Positions 1 to 7,526 of a DNA stretch of 44,071 bases are shown piece by piece. This stretch comes from Candidatus Bacteroides intestinavium (GTDB lineage Bacteria; Bacteroidota; Bacteroidia; Bacteroidales; Bacteroidaceae). A model generated the notes under the pieces. It saw only the letters and a list, made by a program, of their open reading frames with translations, had not been told where the DNA came from and ran no database searches. The DNA lies in the NCBI GenBank assembly GCA_019118325.1, contig DWZE01000131.1:1-44071 (forward strand), given 5' to 3'. Both the position numbers and the translations under genes were made by a program. Position 1 is the stretch's first letter, and each line of letters starts with the position of its first letter.

Positions 1-2
1 TC

Positions 3-10
3 TATTTTTG
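3..10 (+). promoter_or_regulatory. Putative -7 promoter element at window edge
   Basis: TATTTTTG matches the Bacteroidota -7 consensus TAnnTTTG. It ends 5 nt before the first paired base of the structured element at 16-96, the distance expected for a transcription start there. Any -33 element would lie outside the window, so the promoter cannot be confirmed. Confidence 0.4.
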
Positions 11-15
11 TTCAT

Positions 16-96
16 GGCTAAAGGGGCTATATTGTTTGTTTGGTGACGTTAATATAGTGATAATCTTTGAATTATCAAACCCCTTTAGCCTTTTTT
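16..96 (+). ncRNA. Candidate ~80-nt structured RNA (three-way junction)
   Basis: An 11-bp closing helix (16-26 GGCTAAAGGGG with 80-90 CCCCTTTAGCC) encloses two perfect inner helices: 27-33 CTATATT with 51-57 AATATAG, and 59-64 GATAAT with 71-76 ATTATC. Only T58 and A77-A79 are unpaired at the junction. Six T residues follow at 91-96, as in an intrinsic terminator. With the promoter-like box at 3-10 this could be a free-standing small RNA. It could also be just the terminator of a plus-strand gene to the left. No known RNA family was recognised. Confidence 0.5.
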
Positions 97-226
97 ATTA
101 CATCATTGGGACACTTGCGAAACTTAAGTAACTCCTTATAACCCTCCCTTCCATTCCTCAAAGAAATTCTTGCAACTTACCTATTCAGTCTCTCTTAAGC
201 CTCTTTCCGGTTTCTTTTTCTATCAG

Positions 227-1543
227 CTACCTCTTCCCTATCCCCCTGTACACAATCTCCAGTCCATCCAATTCCTCTTTATCATAAATATTCCTTCCAT
301 CGATAATGATCGCCTGCCTCATCGTCTTCTTCAACACGCCCCAACTTGGCACACGGAACTCTTTCCACTCCGTCACCAGCAACAAGGCATCCGCATCCAG
401 CACGGCATCGTACATATCCGTGGCATACAGCACCTTGTCGCCTATCCGGCGCTTGCACTCATTCATGGCAATGGGGTCATAGGCCTTGACAGTAGCCCCG
501 GCTTCCACCAGTTTGTCTATCAGTACCAGGGCGGGTGCCTCGCGCATGTCGTCTGTTTCCGGCTTGAAGGCCAGGCCCCACAAGGCTATCCGCTTCCCTT
601 TGAGGTCTCCATCAAAATGTTTCATCAATTTCTCAAAAAGGATCGCTTTCTGGCGTTCGTTCACTTCTTCCACAGCCTTCAGCACGCGCATCGAATAACC
701 GTTTTTCTCCGCAGTCTTGATAAGGGCCTTGACATCCTTGGGGAAGCAGGAACCGCCATATCCACAACCCGGATAGAGGAACTTGCTGCCGATACGGCTG
801 TCTGCACCGATGCCCTTACGAACCATATTCACATCTGCACCGACCAACTCGCATAAATTGGCGATATCGTTCATGAAACTGATACGGGTGGCCAGCATGG
901 AATTGGCAGCATACTTGATCATCTCCGCACTGGGAATGTCGGTAAATATCAGGCGGTAGTTGTTCATCATGAAGGGTTTGTACAGGCGTTCCATGAGGGA
1001 CTTGGCCCGGTCGCTTTCCACACCGACCACCACCCTGTCGGGCTTCATGAAATCGTCCACGGCATTGCCTTCCTTCAGAAACTCAGGATTGGAGGCCACG
1101 TCAAACTCTACCTCTACGCCCCGCTTGTCCAGTTCTTCCCGGATGGCGGCTTTTACCTTTTGGGCCGTGCCGACCGGAACCGTGCTCTTGGTAACCACCA
1201 GGACATACTTGTGGATGTTCCGGCCGATGGTGCGGGCTACTTCCAGGACATACTTCAAGTCCGCACTGCCATCCTCGTCCGGAGGTGTCCCCACGGCACT
1301 GAATACCACCTCGACCTCGTCCAGGCACTCCGTTAAATCCGTGGAAAACTTCAAACGGCCCGCCTGGTAGTTACGGTGCACCATATCTTCCAAGCCCGGT
1401 TCGTAGATGGGGATAATACCCTTCTTCAGGTTTTCAATCTTCTCCGTCTGCACGTCCACACAGGTGACATCCACACCCATTTCTGAAAAACATGTACCGG
1501 TGACCAAACCGACGTAACCGGTGCCTACTATAGCTATCTTCAT
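227..1543 (-). CDS. ugd: UDP-glucose 6-dehydrogenase
   Basis: It oxidises UDP-glucose to UDP-glucuronate with two NAD+ in the cytoplasm, supplying surface-polysaccharide precursors. The 438-residue length is normal for the family. The N-terminus has the Rossmann motif GTGYVG (residues 7-12). The substrate-binding stretch NPEFLKEGNA lies near 152-161, and the catalytic cysteine is C266 in GYGGSCFPKD. The gene is 156 bp downstream of the epimerase that would use its product, on the same strand, so both probably belong to the module headed by the UpxY-like gene at 3989-4546. The start at 1543 gives the canonical MKIAIVGTGYVG beginning. It could equally make precursor for several capsule loci elsewhere. 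Confidence 0.96.
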   Translation of the reverse strand: MKIAIVGTGYVGLVTGTCFSEMGVDVTCVDVQTEKIENLKKGIIPIYEPGLEDMVHRNYQAGRLKFSTDLTECLDEVEVVFSAVGTPPDEDGSADLKYVLEVARTIGRNIHKYVLVVTKSTVPVGTAQKVKAAIREELDKRGVEVEFDVASNPEFLKEGNAVDDFMKPDRVVVGVESDRAKSLMERLYKPFMMNNYRLIFTDIPSAEMIKYAANSMLATRISFMNDIANLCELVGADVNMVRKGIGADSRIGSKFLYPGCGYGGSCFPKDVKALIKTAEKNGYSMRVLKAVEEVNERQKAILFEKLMKHFDGDLKGKRIALWGLAFKPETDDMREAPALVLIDKLVEAGATVKAYDPIAMNECKRRIGDKVLYATDMYDAVLDADALLLVTEWKEFRVPSWGVLKKTMRQAIIIDGRNIYDKEELDGLEIVYRGIGKR

Positions 1544-1699
1544 TGCTTAAACCTGATTAAGTAAGTTGTAAGAATTAAATAATAATTTATTTTTGAGGAG
1601 TTAGAGGAAATTATAAGGAGTTAGAGAGAGTTATAGGCCGTATGTTGGTCCGGCGATTTCCGGCATCATCCATGTAAATGTAGTATTGGCCTTAATAAC
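1544..1699. repeat. Intergenic low-complexity GGAGTTAGA repeats
   Basis: The gap between the epimerase and ugd contains GAGGAGTTAGAGG, AAGGAGTTAGAG and a palindrome-like core (TAGGCCGTATGTTGG around 1632). These words belong to the same family as the larger GGAGTTAAG elements at 3827, 5133 and 7921. No separate promoter for ugd was recognised. Confidence 0.45.
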
Positions 1700-2752
1700 T
1701 TATATTCCATAAAAAGAGCGGTACCATTCCACAGTCTCCCTCACTCCTTCCCGAATGGGCTTGCAGGGTTTGAAGCCCAATTCTTCTTGCAGGGATGTCG
1801 TATCAGCATTGGTCTGATAGACATCACCGGGCTGCATGGGCAAGTAGATTTTTTCTGCCGGATGACCGATAGCTTCCTCGATGGCACTTATAAAATCCAT
1901 CAACCGCACCGGCCGGGAGTTCCCTATGTTATAGATTTTGTACGGAGCGGTGGAAGTACCGGGATCCGGCATCAATGGATTCCATGCCGGATTGGGGGCA
2001 GGCACATGGTCTATCACACGCAAGACCCCTTCCACAATGTCATCAATGAACGTAAAGTCACGCAGCATGTCCCCGTTGTTGAATACCTTGATAGGACGTC
2101 CATGCAGGATGGCATCGGCAAACAGGAACGGCGACATGTCCGGACGGCCCCACGGACCATAGACCGTAAAAAAGCGCAAGCCCGTGGAAGGAATGCCATA
2201 CAAATGGCTGTAGGTGTGAGCCATCAGTTCATTGGATTTCTTGGTAGCCGCATACAGGCTGACAGGATGCGCAATGCTGTCTTTTTCGGAAAAAGGGACT
2301 TTGCCGTTCAGCCCATACACACTACTGGAACTGGCATATACCAGGTGCTTGATTCCATAGTGCCGGCAACCTTCCAGGATATTCAGGAAGCCGTCCACAT
2401 TGCTTTCCACATAGGCATAAGGATTTTCTATGGAGTAGCGCACACCGGCCTGGGCCGCCAGATTCACCACCCCGTCCAGATGTTCGTTGGCAAACAGCAT
2501 ACGGACAGCCTGCTTGTCCTCCAGGTTCATCCGCACGAAACGGAATGAGGGATACCGGGTACTCTGCACAAACTTGTACCAGTCCACCTCCTCACGGATG
2601 ATGCCCAACGTAGCCAGACGGCCGTATTTCAAATTCACATCGTAATAGGTGTTGATATTGTCCAATCCTATCACTTCATCGCCACGCTCCAACAGGTTCC
2701 TGCAAACATAGGAACCGATGAAACCGGCGGCACCGGTAACCAACAACTTCAT
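1700..2752 (-). CDS. NAD-dependent epimerase, probable UDP-glucuronate 4-epimerase
   Basis: An extended short-chain dehydrogenase/reductase of 350 residues. It has the NAD motif GAAGFIG (7-13), the catalytic SSS near 141-143, Y167 and K171 in YAATK, and LRFFTVYGPWGRPDM after the active site. The early NINTYYDVNLK stretch is typical of UDP-glucuronate 4-epimerases, which interconvert UDP-glucuronate and UDP-galacturonate. The adjacent UDP-glucose dehydrogenase makes that substrate, which supports the assignment, but other UDP-sugar epimerases share the fold. The start gives MKLLVTGAAGFIG, as expected. A roughly 300-bp non-coding gap separates it from the upstream 252-residue gene. Confidence 0.9.
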   Translation of the reverse strand: MKLLVTGAAGFIGSYVCRNLLERGDEVIGLDNINTYYDVNLKYGRLATLGIIREEVDWYKFVQSTRYPSFRFVRMNLEDKQAVRMLFANEHLDGVVNLAAQAGVRYSIENPYAYVESNVDGFLNILEGCRHYGIKHLVYASSSSVYGLNGKVPFSEKDSIAHPVSLYAATKKSNELMAHTYSHLYGIPSTGLRFFTVYGPWGRPDMSPFLFADAILHGRPIKVFNNGDMLRDFTFIDDIVEGVLRVIDHVPAPNPAWNPLMPDPGTSTAPYKIYNIGNSRPVRLMDFISAIEEAIGHPAEKIYLPMQPGDVYQTNADTTSLQEELGFKPCKPIREGVRETVEWYRSFYGI

Positions 2753-3052
2753 GTGTGAATATTTTTAAGTGAGTAGATATTGATATTATAGGAGTGAGCC
2801 GAAAGTGTTCCCTCCGGGAGCCACCCCCGGTTAAGCAAAGTGAGGGTGTGTCATAATGACAAACAGCTATCATTAGCTTCGCTCAAAACCTCTTTTGACT
2901 ATTTCATTAAGGTATAGTCTGTCATGTTGAGCAATATTCTCGCCCGACAAACGGGGGTAAGAGGGCTGTGAAGCGACGTCGAAACATCTCACTTAACCAA
3001 TCTTGAGATCCCTCGGCTACTACGCTCGGGATGACAGAATAATAGGTAATCT
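2753..3052. repeat. 300-bp gap with dispersed inverted repeat (GTCATGTTGAGC...)
   Basis: Between the epimerase and the 252-residue gene, 2919-3038 begins CTGTCATGTTGAGC and ends GCTCGGGATGACAG, an imperfect inverted repeat. The inside carries CGTCGAAACATCTCA and TCTTGAGATCCCTCG. The same element recurs at 27755, 31838 and 34421. No gene or promoter is seen in the rest of the gap. Confidence 0.6.
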
Positions 3053-3811
3053 CTATTTTGATACGTCCTCCAATGCGTGCGAGGCAGCAGTTCGTACGAT
3101 CCGTTCCCAAGCCTTGGCCGCCAGGGATTCGTCCATCGGACAGGCATTGCCCTCGGTGGACAAGTCATACAGACGGCCCCAGACGGCCGGGGACGGAGAG
3201 GAAGCCGAGAGGGCACGGGCCACGTAATGCCGGAAGGCCTCGCCGACCAACCTGTCCCAACGATGGTCCAGGAACATATAGGAATAGCGGTTCATCAACC
3301 CGATGCGCGCCAAAGACTCCTCCAAGGAAAGGCCCTCCCAATGTGGGGAGGAAGCCAGGCCTTCGCCAAACCTTGTCACGGTGTCCCGCAGGAACAGGAA
3401 CCAGGGATCCTCCTCCGGGGCCGGGTCGAAGTAGAAGTAATCCGCCAGGCAGAGACACAGGGGCGTAAGGATCTCCTCCTCGCCCGCCCGAGCCGGCGCC
3501 CACGCCGCATGGATGAGCTCCTCGGCCAAGGTGTCCCACCGCTCGCTCTTCCTGCGGTCCACGATGTACGACGTACCGTTCAGCAGGCCGTACAAGGAGG
3601 AGAGCAAGGGCAGACGGTCTGCCAGCGGGGTAGCCTCCGAAGCCGCCTTGCGGAACATCGCGCGGGACAGGGCGTCTACCTGCCGGGAAAAACCGGACAC
3701 GGGCTGCTCCTCCCGGCCCGCCATGGAGACATAGAGACGGGACAGGAAGATGAGATGAGAGACGCTGTCCGAAGGACGGGGACGGAAAGAGGGGAAGGGG
3801 GAAGAGGACAT
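3053..3811 (-). CDS. Hypothetical protein in the UpxZ position of the UpxY module
   Basis: A 252-residue protein that I do not recognise. It is soluble-looking, with no signal peptide or membrane segment, probably mostly helical, and rich in Trp, Tyr and Leu (for example LCLADYFYFD and MNRYSYMFLDHRWDRL). It follows the UpxY-like gene after 177 bp of repeat-filled DNA. In capsule loci that second slot is usually held by UpxZ, a shorter (~160-residue) inhibitor of other UpxY proteins. I see no convincing UpxZ similarity, so only position suggests a regulatory role. The opposite strand is open over nearly the same span, but its translation is Arg/Gly/Gln-rich and not protein-like. Confidence 0.75.
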   Translation of the reverse strand: MSSSPFPSFRPRPSDSVSHLIFLSRLYVSMAGREEQPVSGFSRQVDALSRAMFRKAASEATPLADRLPLLSSLYGLLNGTSYIVDRRKSERWDTLAEELIHAAWAPARAGEEEILTPLCLCLADYFYFDPAPEEDPWFLFLRDTVTRFGEGLASSPHWEGLSLEESLARIGLMNRYSYMFLDHRWDRLVGEAFRHYVARALSASSPSPAVWGRLYDLSTEGNACPMDESLAAKAWERIVRTAASHALEDVSK

Positions 3812-3826
3812 AAGATGTTTATATTT

Positions 3827-3954
3827 AGGAGTTAAGAAGTTAAGGAGTTATCACTCCGCTTTGCTCCGTTAGGAGTTAAGCCGATAGTAAGTCAATGAGC
3901 CGTATACACAGAGGTATTGGCTTAACTACTTAACTTCTTAACTCCTTAACTCCT
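3827..3954. repeat. Dispersed ~128-bp inverted-repeat element, copy 1
   Basis: It begins AGGAGTTAAGAAGTTAAGG and ends CTTAACTCCTTAACTCC. The core reads GTTAGGAGTTAAGCCGATAG, then TAAGTCAATGAGCCGTATAC, then GTATTGGCTTAACT. The core is almost identical in the copy at 7921-8088 and related to 5133-5326. The ends are complementary, giving a long hairpin. It looks like a non-coding dispersed repeat or small non-autonomous element. Confidence 0.7.
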
Positions 3955-3988
3955 CAAAAAATAATGTCATTTAATTCTTGCGACTTGC

Positions 3989-4546
3989 TTACAGCACCTG
4001 TATATACTCCGGCTGCACCTCCACCCCGGCCACGAGCAGGTTCGGGATATCCACCAGCAGGCGCTTCACACGCGAACCACGGACACTGAGCAAACGGCCT
4101 TCGTAGCCGTCCAGAGGGCCGCCGACAATGCGGACCATACGGCCATACTGGGCGGGAGTCAACTCGCCGGGCTGGTAGTAGCGGGGGGAATCTGTGCTGC
4201 GGACGGCACGCATGAAACGGTCCATCTCCGGTTCCCCCACCGTCATCGGCTCGCAATAGGCACCACGGATATAACGGTACTGCAAGGTGGGGACCAACTC
4301 CACCAACGGATCCAGCAACGAGCGGTCGCAATGGACAAACAACAGGTCCGGAAGAAATGGACGCTCCTCGCGGATCCGCTTGCCATGACGGACGGACAGT
4401 CGCCAGGTCATCGGGGTGAATACTTCCAAACCTTGTTCTGCCAAAAACTTGTAAGCGGGCAACTTGGCATTGGGACGCTTCAGGTCGCGCATCACAAACC
4501 AGGAGAGCGGAAGCAAGGATTCGGACAAATGAGTCTGCTCGGACAT
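3989..4546 (-). CDS. UpxY-family transcription antiterminator (NusG-like)
   Basis: A 185-residue NusG paralogue of the kind that heads Bacteroides capsular-polysaccharide operons and lets RNA polymerase read through the untranslated leader and long operon. The N-terminal NGN-type domain spans roughly residues 14-115 (LSWFVMRDLKRPNAKLPAYK, then FLPDLLFVHCDR). The C-terminal KOW-type domain contains VRIVGGPLDGYEGRLLSVRGSR (given here as its key residues near 137-158). The genes behind it (unknown 252-residue protein, epimerase, ugd) fit a polysaccharide module. Its only visible promoter lies in the invertible segment at 4701-4917 and points the other way in this copy. No Mpi/Tsr-type recombinase is encoded in the window, so inversion would need one in trans. 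Confidence 0.88.
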   Translation of the reverse strand: MSEQTHLSESLLPLSWFVMRDLKRPNAKLPAYKFLAEQGLEVFTPMTWRLSVRHGKRIREERPFLPDLLFVHCDRSLLDPLVELVPTLQYRYIRGAYCEPMTVGEPEMDRFMRAVRSTDSPRYYQPGELTPAQYGRMVRIVGGPLDGYEGRLLSVRGSRVKRLLVDIPNLLVAGVEVQPEYIQVL

Positions 4547-4700
4547 CTGTGTTCAAATTATGACAGAATATGTCACCTAGTCCTGAATGAAAGCGTATTT
4601 ATCTATCTTCCAATCAGTTATAATAACACTCACCGAAAGTTCGGCAGAGTTTCCGTTGTTTGTTTTTATATCCGTTTTTGACATAAAAAAACGGGGGTTT

Positions 4701-4727
4701 CGGTACATCTCTTAGTAAGAGAGGGAT
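4701..4727. repeat. Left inverted repeat of invertible promoter segment
   Basis: Contains TACATCTCTTAGTAAGAGA (4704-4722), repeated perfectly in inverted orientation at 4895-4913; similarity continues with mismatches on both sides. The repeat itself contains a 15-bp palindrome TCTCTTA-G-TAAGAGA, a plausible recombinase-binding dyad. Confidence 0.85.
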
Positions 4728-4849
4728 TCAGACATAAGAACATAGGTAACATATTGGTTATCAGAATAAACGAAGACAGGTCCTCCGGCTTTTGCTAAAC
4801 ATTCGTCTAACTTTAAAACATTTTCCAATTTTTTTTAGCCGCCTATCTG

Positions 4850-4879
4850 TTGTCAGTATCAAGATTTTACGTAACTTTG
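4850..4879 (+). promoter_or_regulatory. Promoter inside the invertible segment (facing right, away from upxY)
   Basis: TTG at 4850-4852, 19 bp, then TAACTTTG at 4872-4879: a close match to the Bacteroidota vegetative promoter. Inversion about the repeats would place the -7 box near 4738-4745 on the minus strand, about 190 nt before the UpxY-like start codon. In the present orientation no TAnnTTTG box was found on the minus strand upstream of that gene. Confidence 0.82.
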
Positions 4880-4889
4880 CAGCCGTTCA

Positions 4890-4917
4890 GTCCTTCTCTT
4901 ACTAAGAGATGTATCGG
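4890..4917. repeat. Right inverted repeat of invertible promoter segment
   Basis: Reverse complement of the left repeat (perfect over 4895-4913). About 172 bp lie between the two 19-bp cores, a size similar to the invertible capsule promoters of Bacteroides fragilis. Confidence 0.85.
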
Positions 4918-5039
4918 AAAGCATATCCGACTTCTCTCATAAATACCTCATTTTCAATCATATATAAGGATCAACCTTTTATATCCATTTGAGAGACTTC
5001 ACCTAAAAAGATTTTTTGCACAACATATTCACTCGTTGC

Positions 5040-5070
5040 TTGGTGGTACGACCGGGACGTTGTATCTTTG
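5040..5070 (+). promoter_or_regulatory. Promoter for the agmatine-catabolism genes
   Basis: TTG (5040-5042), 20 bp, then TATCTTTG (5063-5070). The transcript would carry an untranslated leader of about 300 nt, most of it the repeat at 5133-5326, before the agmatine deiminase gene. Confidence 0.65.
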
Positions 5071-5132
5071 CAGCGCGTCCCAAACGGCGTACGCGTAAGA
5101 CACATTATTTATATTTTACGTGGGATGAATTT

Positions 5133-5326
5133 GGGAGTTAAGAAATGGAGGGGTTAAGGAGTTAAGCCAATGCCTTTTTACTACAGGGAGTCAGAAGGAG
5201 TTATCGCTTCGCTCAGGGAGTTAGAAGACAATACTTTTTTCGAATGCTTCTTCGCTTACTCTCGGCGGATCAACTATTGGCCTATAACTCCCTCTGACTC
5301 CTTGTAACTCACTCTCATTCCTCAAA
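5133..5326. repeat. Dispersed GGAGTTAAG element, diverged copy 2
   Basis: It starts GGGAGTTAAGAAATGGAGGG and ends with CCCTCTGACTCCTTGTAACTC. It contains TTAAGGAGTTAAGCCAATGC and TCAACTATTGGCCTATAACT, corresponding to the inverted core of the elements at 3827 and 7921 but more diverged. It lies inside the presumed leader of aguA. Confidence 0.55.
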
Positions 5327-5379
5327 GGTTATCATATAAACTAAATACGAACATCTACTTATTATAATAAGATTTCACT

Positions 5380-6498
5380 ATGGGATATGTGGTAGGATTG
5401 CCGCTTGACGGAGCGGCCACGGAGAAAGATTACCAAGTGCGCTTCGGCAAGAACATGACGTGGCAAGAGGAGGTACGCGCCCCCTTGTTGCCCGCGGAAT
5501 GGGCTTTGCAAAGCGGCGTACAACTGACTTGGCCGCACGAGGACACCGACTGGGCACCGATGCTGGAGGAGGTGGAACGATGCTTTACGGACATCGCCCG
5601 CGAAGTGGCCCGACGCGAACGATTGCTGGTGGTACATCCGCGTCCGGAGGAAGTCAGGGAAAAACTGGCACGGGCAGGAGTGAACCTTAGCAACGTCCGC
5701 TTCCAAGCCTGCGAAACCAATGACACCTGGGCACGCGACCATGGCGCCATCACCATGCTGGACACCAACGGCCCTTCGCTGCTGGACTTCACTTTCAACG
5801 GCTGGGGACTGAAATTCGCCGCAGACAAAGACAATCTCATCACCCGCCAACTCGTGAAGGCAGGCCAATTGAAAGGAACCTACACCAACCGCCTGGGCTT
5901 CGTGCTGGAGGGAGGGTCCATCGAAAGCGACGGACAAGGCACGTTGCTCACCACCGCCGAATGTCTGCTCTCTCCCAACCGCAACGGACAACTGAACCGG
6001 GTAGAAATTGAAGAATACTTACGCCGCACTTTCCACGTGCAGCGGGTGCTCTGGCTGGAGCATGGCTACCTGAAGGGCGACGACACGGACAGCCACGTGG
6101 ACACGCTGGCCCGCTTCTGCGACCCGGAAACCATTGCCTACGTCCGATGCGAAGACGACACGGACGAACACTACGAAGAACTGGCCCAAATGGAAAAGGA
6201 ACTGCAAGCCATGCGCACCGCCGAGGGTAAACCCTACCGCCTGCTGCCGCTGCCACTGCCCGACCCCATCACCTTTGACAATGAACGATTGCCCGCCACG
6301 TATGCCAATTTCCTCATCCTGAACGATGCGGTGCTCTACCCCACCTATGCCCAGCCAGAGAAAGACCACCGGGCAAGCGAAGTGCTCCGCCAGGCTTTCC
6401 CCGGACGGGAAATCGTGGGAATCGATTGCCGCCCGCTCATCAAACAGCACGGATCGCTGCATTGCGTGACGATGCAGTATCCGGCGGGAGTAATATGA
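5380..6498 (+). CDS. aguA: Agmatine deiminase
   Basis: It hydrolyses agmatine to N-carbamoylputrescine and ammonia, the first step from agmatine to putrescine; the next enzyme is encoded 140 bp downstream. This is a peptidyl-arginine-deiminase-fold protein. Family stretches are LPAEW...GVQLTWPHEDTDW near the start, CETNDTWARDHGAI mid-N-terminus, LEGGSIESDG, a DSHVDTLARF histidine region, and the nucleophilic cysteine C362 in HGSLHC near the C-terminus. The 372-residue length fits. The first 25 residues precede the usual family start, and M26 (5455) is an alternative. The codon use of those 25 residues looks coding, so I keep 5380. Confidence 0.93.
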   Translation: MGYVVGLPLDGAATEKDYQVRFGKNMTWQEEVRAPLLPAEWALQSGVQLTWPHEDTDWAPMLEEVERCFTDIAREVARRERLLVVHPRPEEVREKLARAGVNLSNVRFQACETNDTWARDHGAITMLDTNGPSLLDFTFNGWGLKFAADKDNLITRQLVKAGQLKGTYTNRLGFVLEGGSIESDGQGTLLTTAECLLSPNRNGQLNRVEIEEYLRRTFHVQRVLWLEHGYLKGDDTDSHVDTLARFCDPETIAYVRCEDDTDEHYEELAQMEKELQAMRTAEGKPYRLLPLPLPDPITFDNERLPATYANFLILNDAVLYPTYAQPEKDHRASEVLRQAFPGREIVGIDCRPLIKQHGSLHCVTMQYPAGVI

Positions 6499-6499
6499 T

Positions 6500-6638
6500 T
6501 TAGTGATTAGTGGTTAGTGATTAATGATTAGTATCCTGCCAGTGAACGCTTTACTAATTACTAAACACTAACTGCTAATCGCTAATCACTAATCACTAAC
6601 CACTAATCATTAACCATTAACCACTAACCACTAACCAC
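6500..6638. repeat. Inverted low-complexity TTAGTGATTAG / CTAATCACTAA element
   Basis: Several imperfect copies of TTAGTGATTAGTGG and TTAGTGATTAATG are followed by ACTAATCACTAACC-type copies in inverted orientation. The whole aguA-aguB gap can therefore fold into an imperfect hairpin. It differs in sequence from the GGAGTTAAG family but has the same architecture. No promoter was recognised within it. Confidence 0.6.
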
Positions 6639-7526
6639 ATGCCAAAAACCCTGAAAATCGGAATCATCCAACAGGCCAATACGGCCGACCTTCACGAGAA
6701 CCTGATGAACCTGGCGCACAATATTGAAGCCTGTGCCACGCACGGCGCAGAACTGGTCGTGCTCCAGGAGTTGCATAACACCCTCTACTTCTGCCAGACG
6801 GAGGACACGCGCCTCTTCGACCTGGCCGAGCCTATCCCCGGACCTTCCACCGGCTTCTTCTCCGAACTGGCCGCCTCGCTGGGCATCGTCCTGGTGACTT
6901 CGTTGTTCGAGAAACGCGCGCCGGGATTGTACCACAACACCGCGGTAGTCTTTGAAAAGGACGGAAGCATCGCCGGGAAGTACCGCAAGATGCACATCCC
7001 CGACGACCCGGCCTATTACGAGAAATTCTACTTCACTCCCGGCGACCTGGGCTTCGAGCCTATACAAACGTCGGTAGGAAAGCTGGGCGTACTGGTATGC
7101 TGGGACCAGTGGTATCCCGAAGCAGCCCGCCTGATGGCACTCCGGGGCGCCGAAATCCTGATTTACCCCACGGCCATCGGTTGGGAAAGCACGGACACGG
7201 ACGACGAGAAAGCCCGCCAACTCGGTGCATGGGTCATTGCCCAGCGTGCCCATGCCGTATCCAACGGCTTGCCCGTGGTCAGCGTGAACCGCGTGGGACA
7301 CGAGCCTGACCCGTCGGGACAGACAAACGGCATCCTCTTTTGGGGAAACAGTTTCGTGGCAGGACCGCAAGGAGAAATCCTGGCACAGGCCGACAATGAC
7401 CGCCCGGAGAATCTGGTGGTCACGGTGGATATGGAACGCTCGGAGAACGTGCGTCGTTGGTGGCCCTTCCTGCGCGACCGGCGCATCGATGCCTACGAAG
7501 AACTGACCCGGCGCTTCAGGGATTAA
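6639..7526 (+). CDS. aguB: N-carbamoylputrescine amidohydrolase
   Basis: It hydrolyses N-carbamoylputrescine to putrescine, CO2 and ammonia, completing the pathway started by the gene upstream. This nitrilase-superfamily protein of 295 residues shows the Glu-Lys-Cys triad: E44 (VLQELHN), K117 (KYRKMHIP) and C154 (VLVCWDQWYPEAAR). YYEKFYFTPGD and YPTAIGWE are typical of the carbamoylputrescine branch. It probably shares the transcript of aguA. Its last 11 bases overlap the end of the convergent GtrA-like gene, so no independent terminator fits between them. Confidence 0.95.
   Translation: MPKTLKIGIIQQANTADLHENLMNLAHNIEACATHGAELVVLQELHNTLYFCQTEDTRLFDLAEPIPGPSTGFFSELAASLGIVLVTSLFEKRAPGLYHNTAVVFEKDGSIAGKYRKMHIPDDPAYYEKFYFTPGDLGFEPIQTSVGKLGVLVCWDQWYPEAARLMALRGAEILIYPTAIGWESTDTDDEKARQLGAWVIAQRAHAVSNGLPVVSVNRVGHEPDPSGQTNGILFWGNSFVAGPQGEILAQADNDRPENLVVTVDMERSENVRRWWPFLRDRRIDAYEELTRRFRD

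Noticed and set aside
3077-3835. Open frame of 252 codons on the plus strand opposite the unknown gene at 3053-3811
   Set aside because: Its translation is rich in Arg, Gly and Gln with no domain-like pattern, while the minus-strand frame has normal amino-acid composition and lies in operon order. The length match is coincidence.
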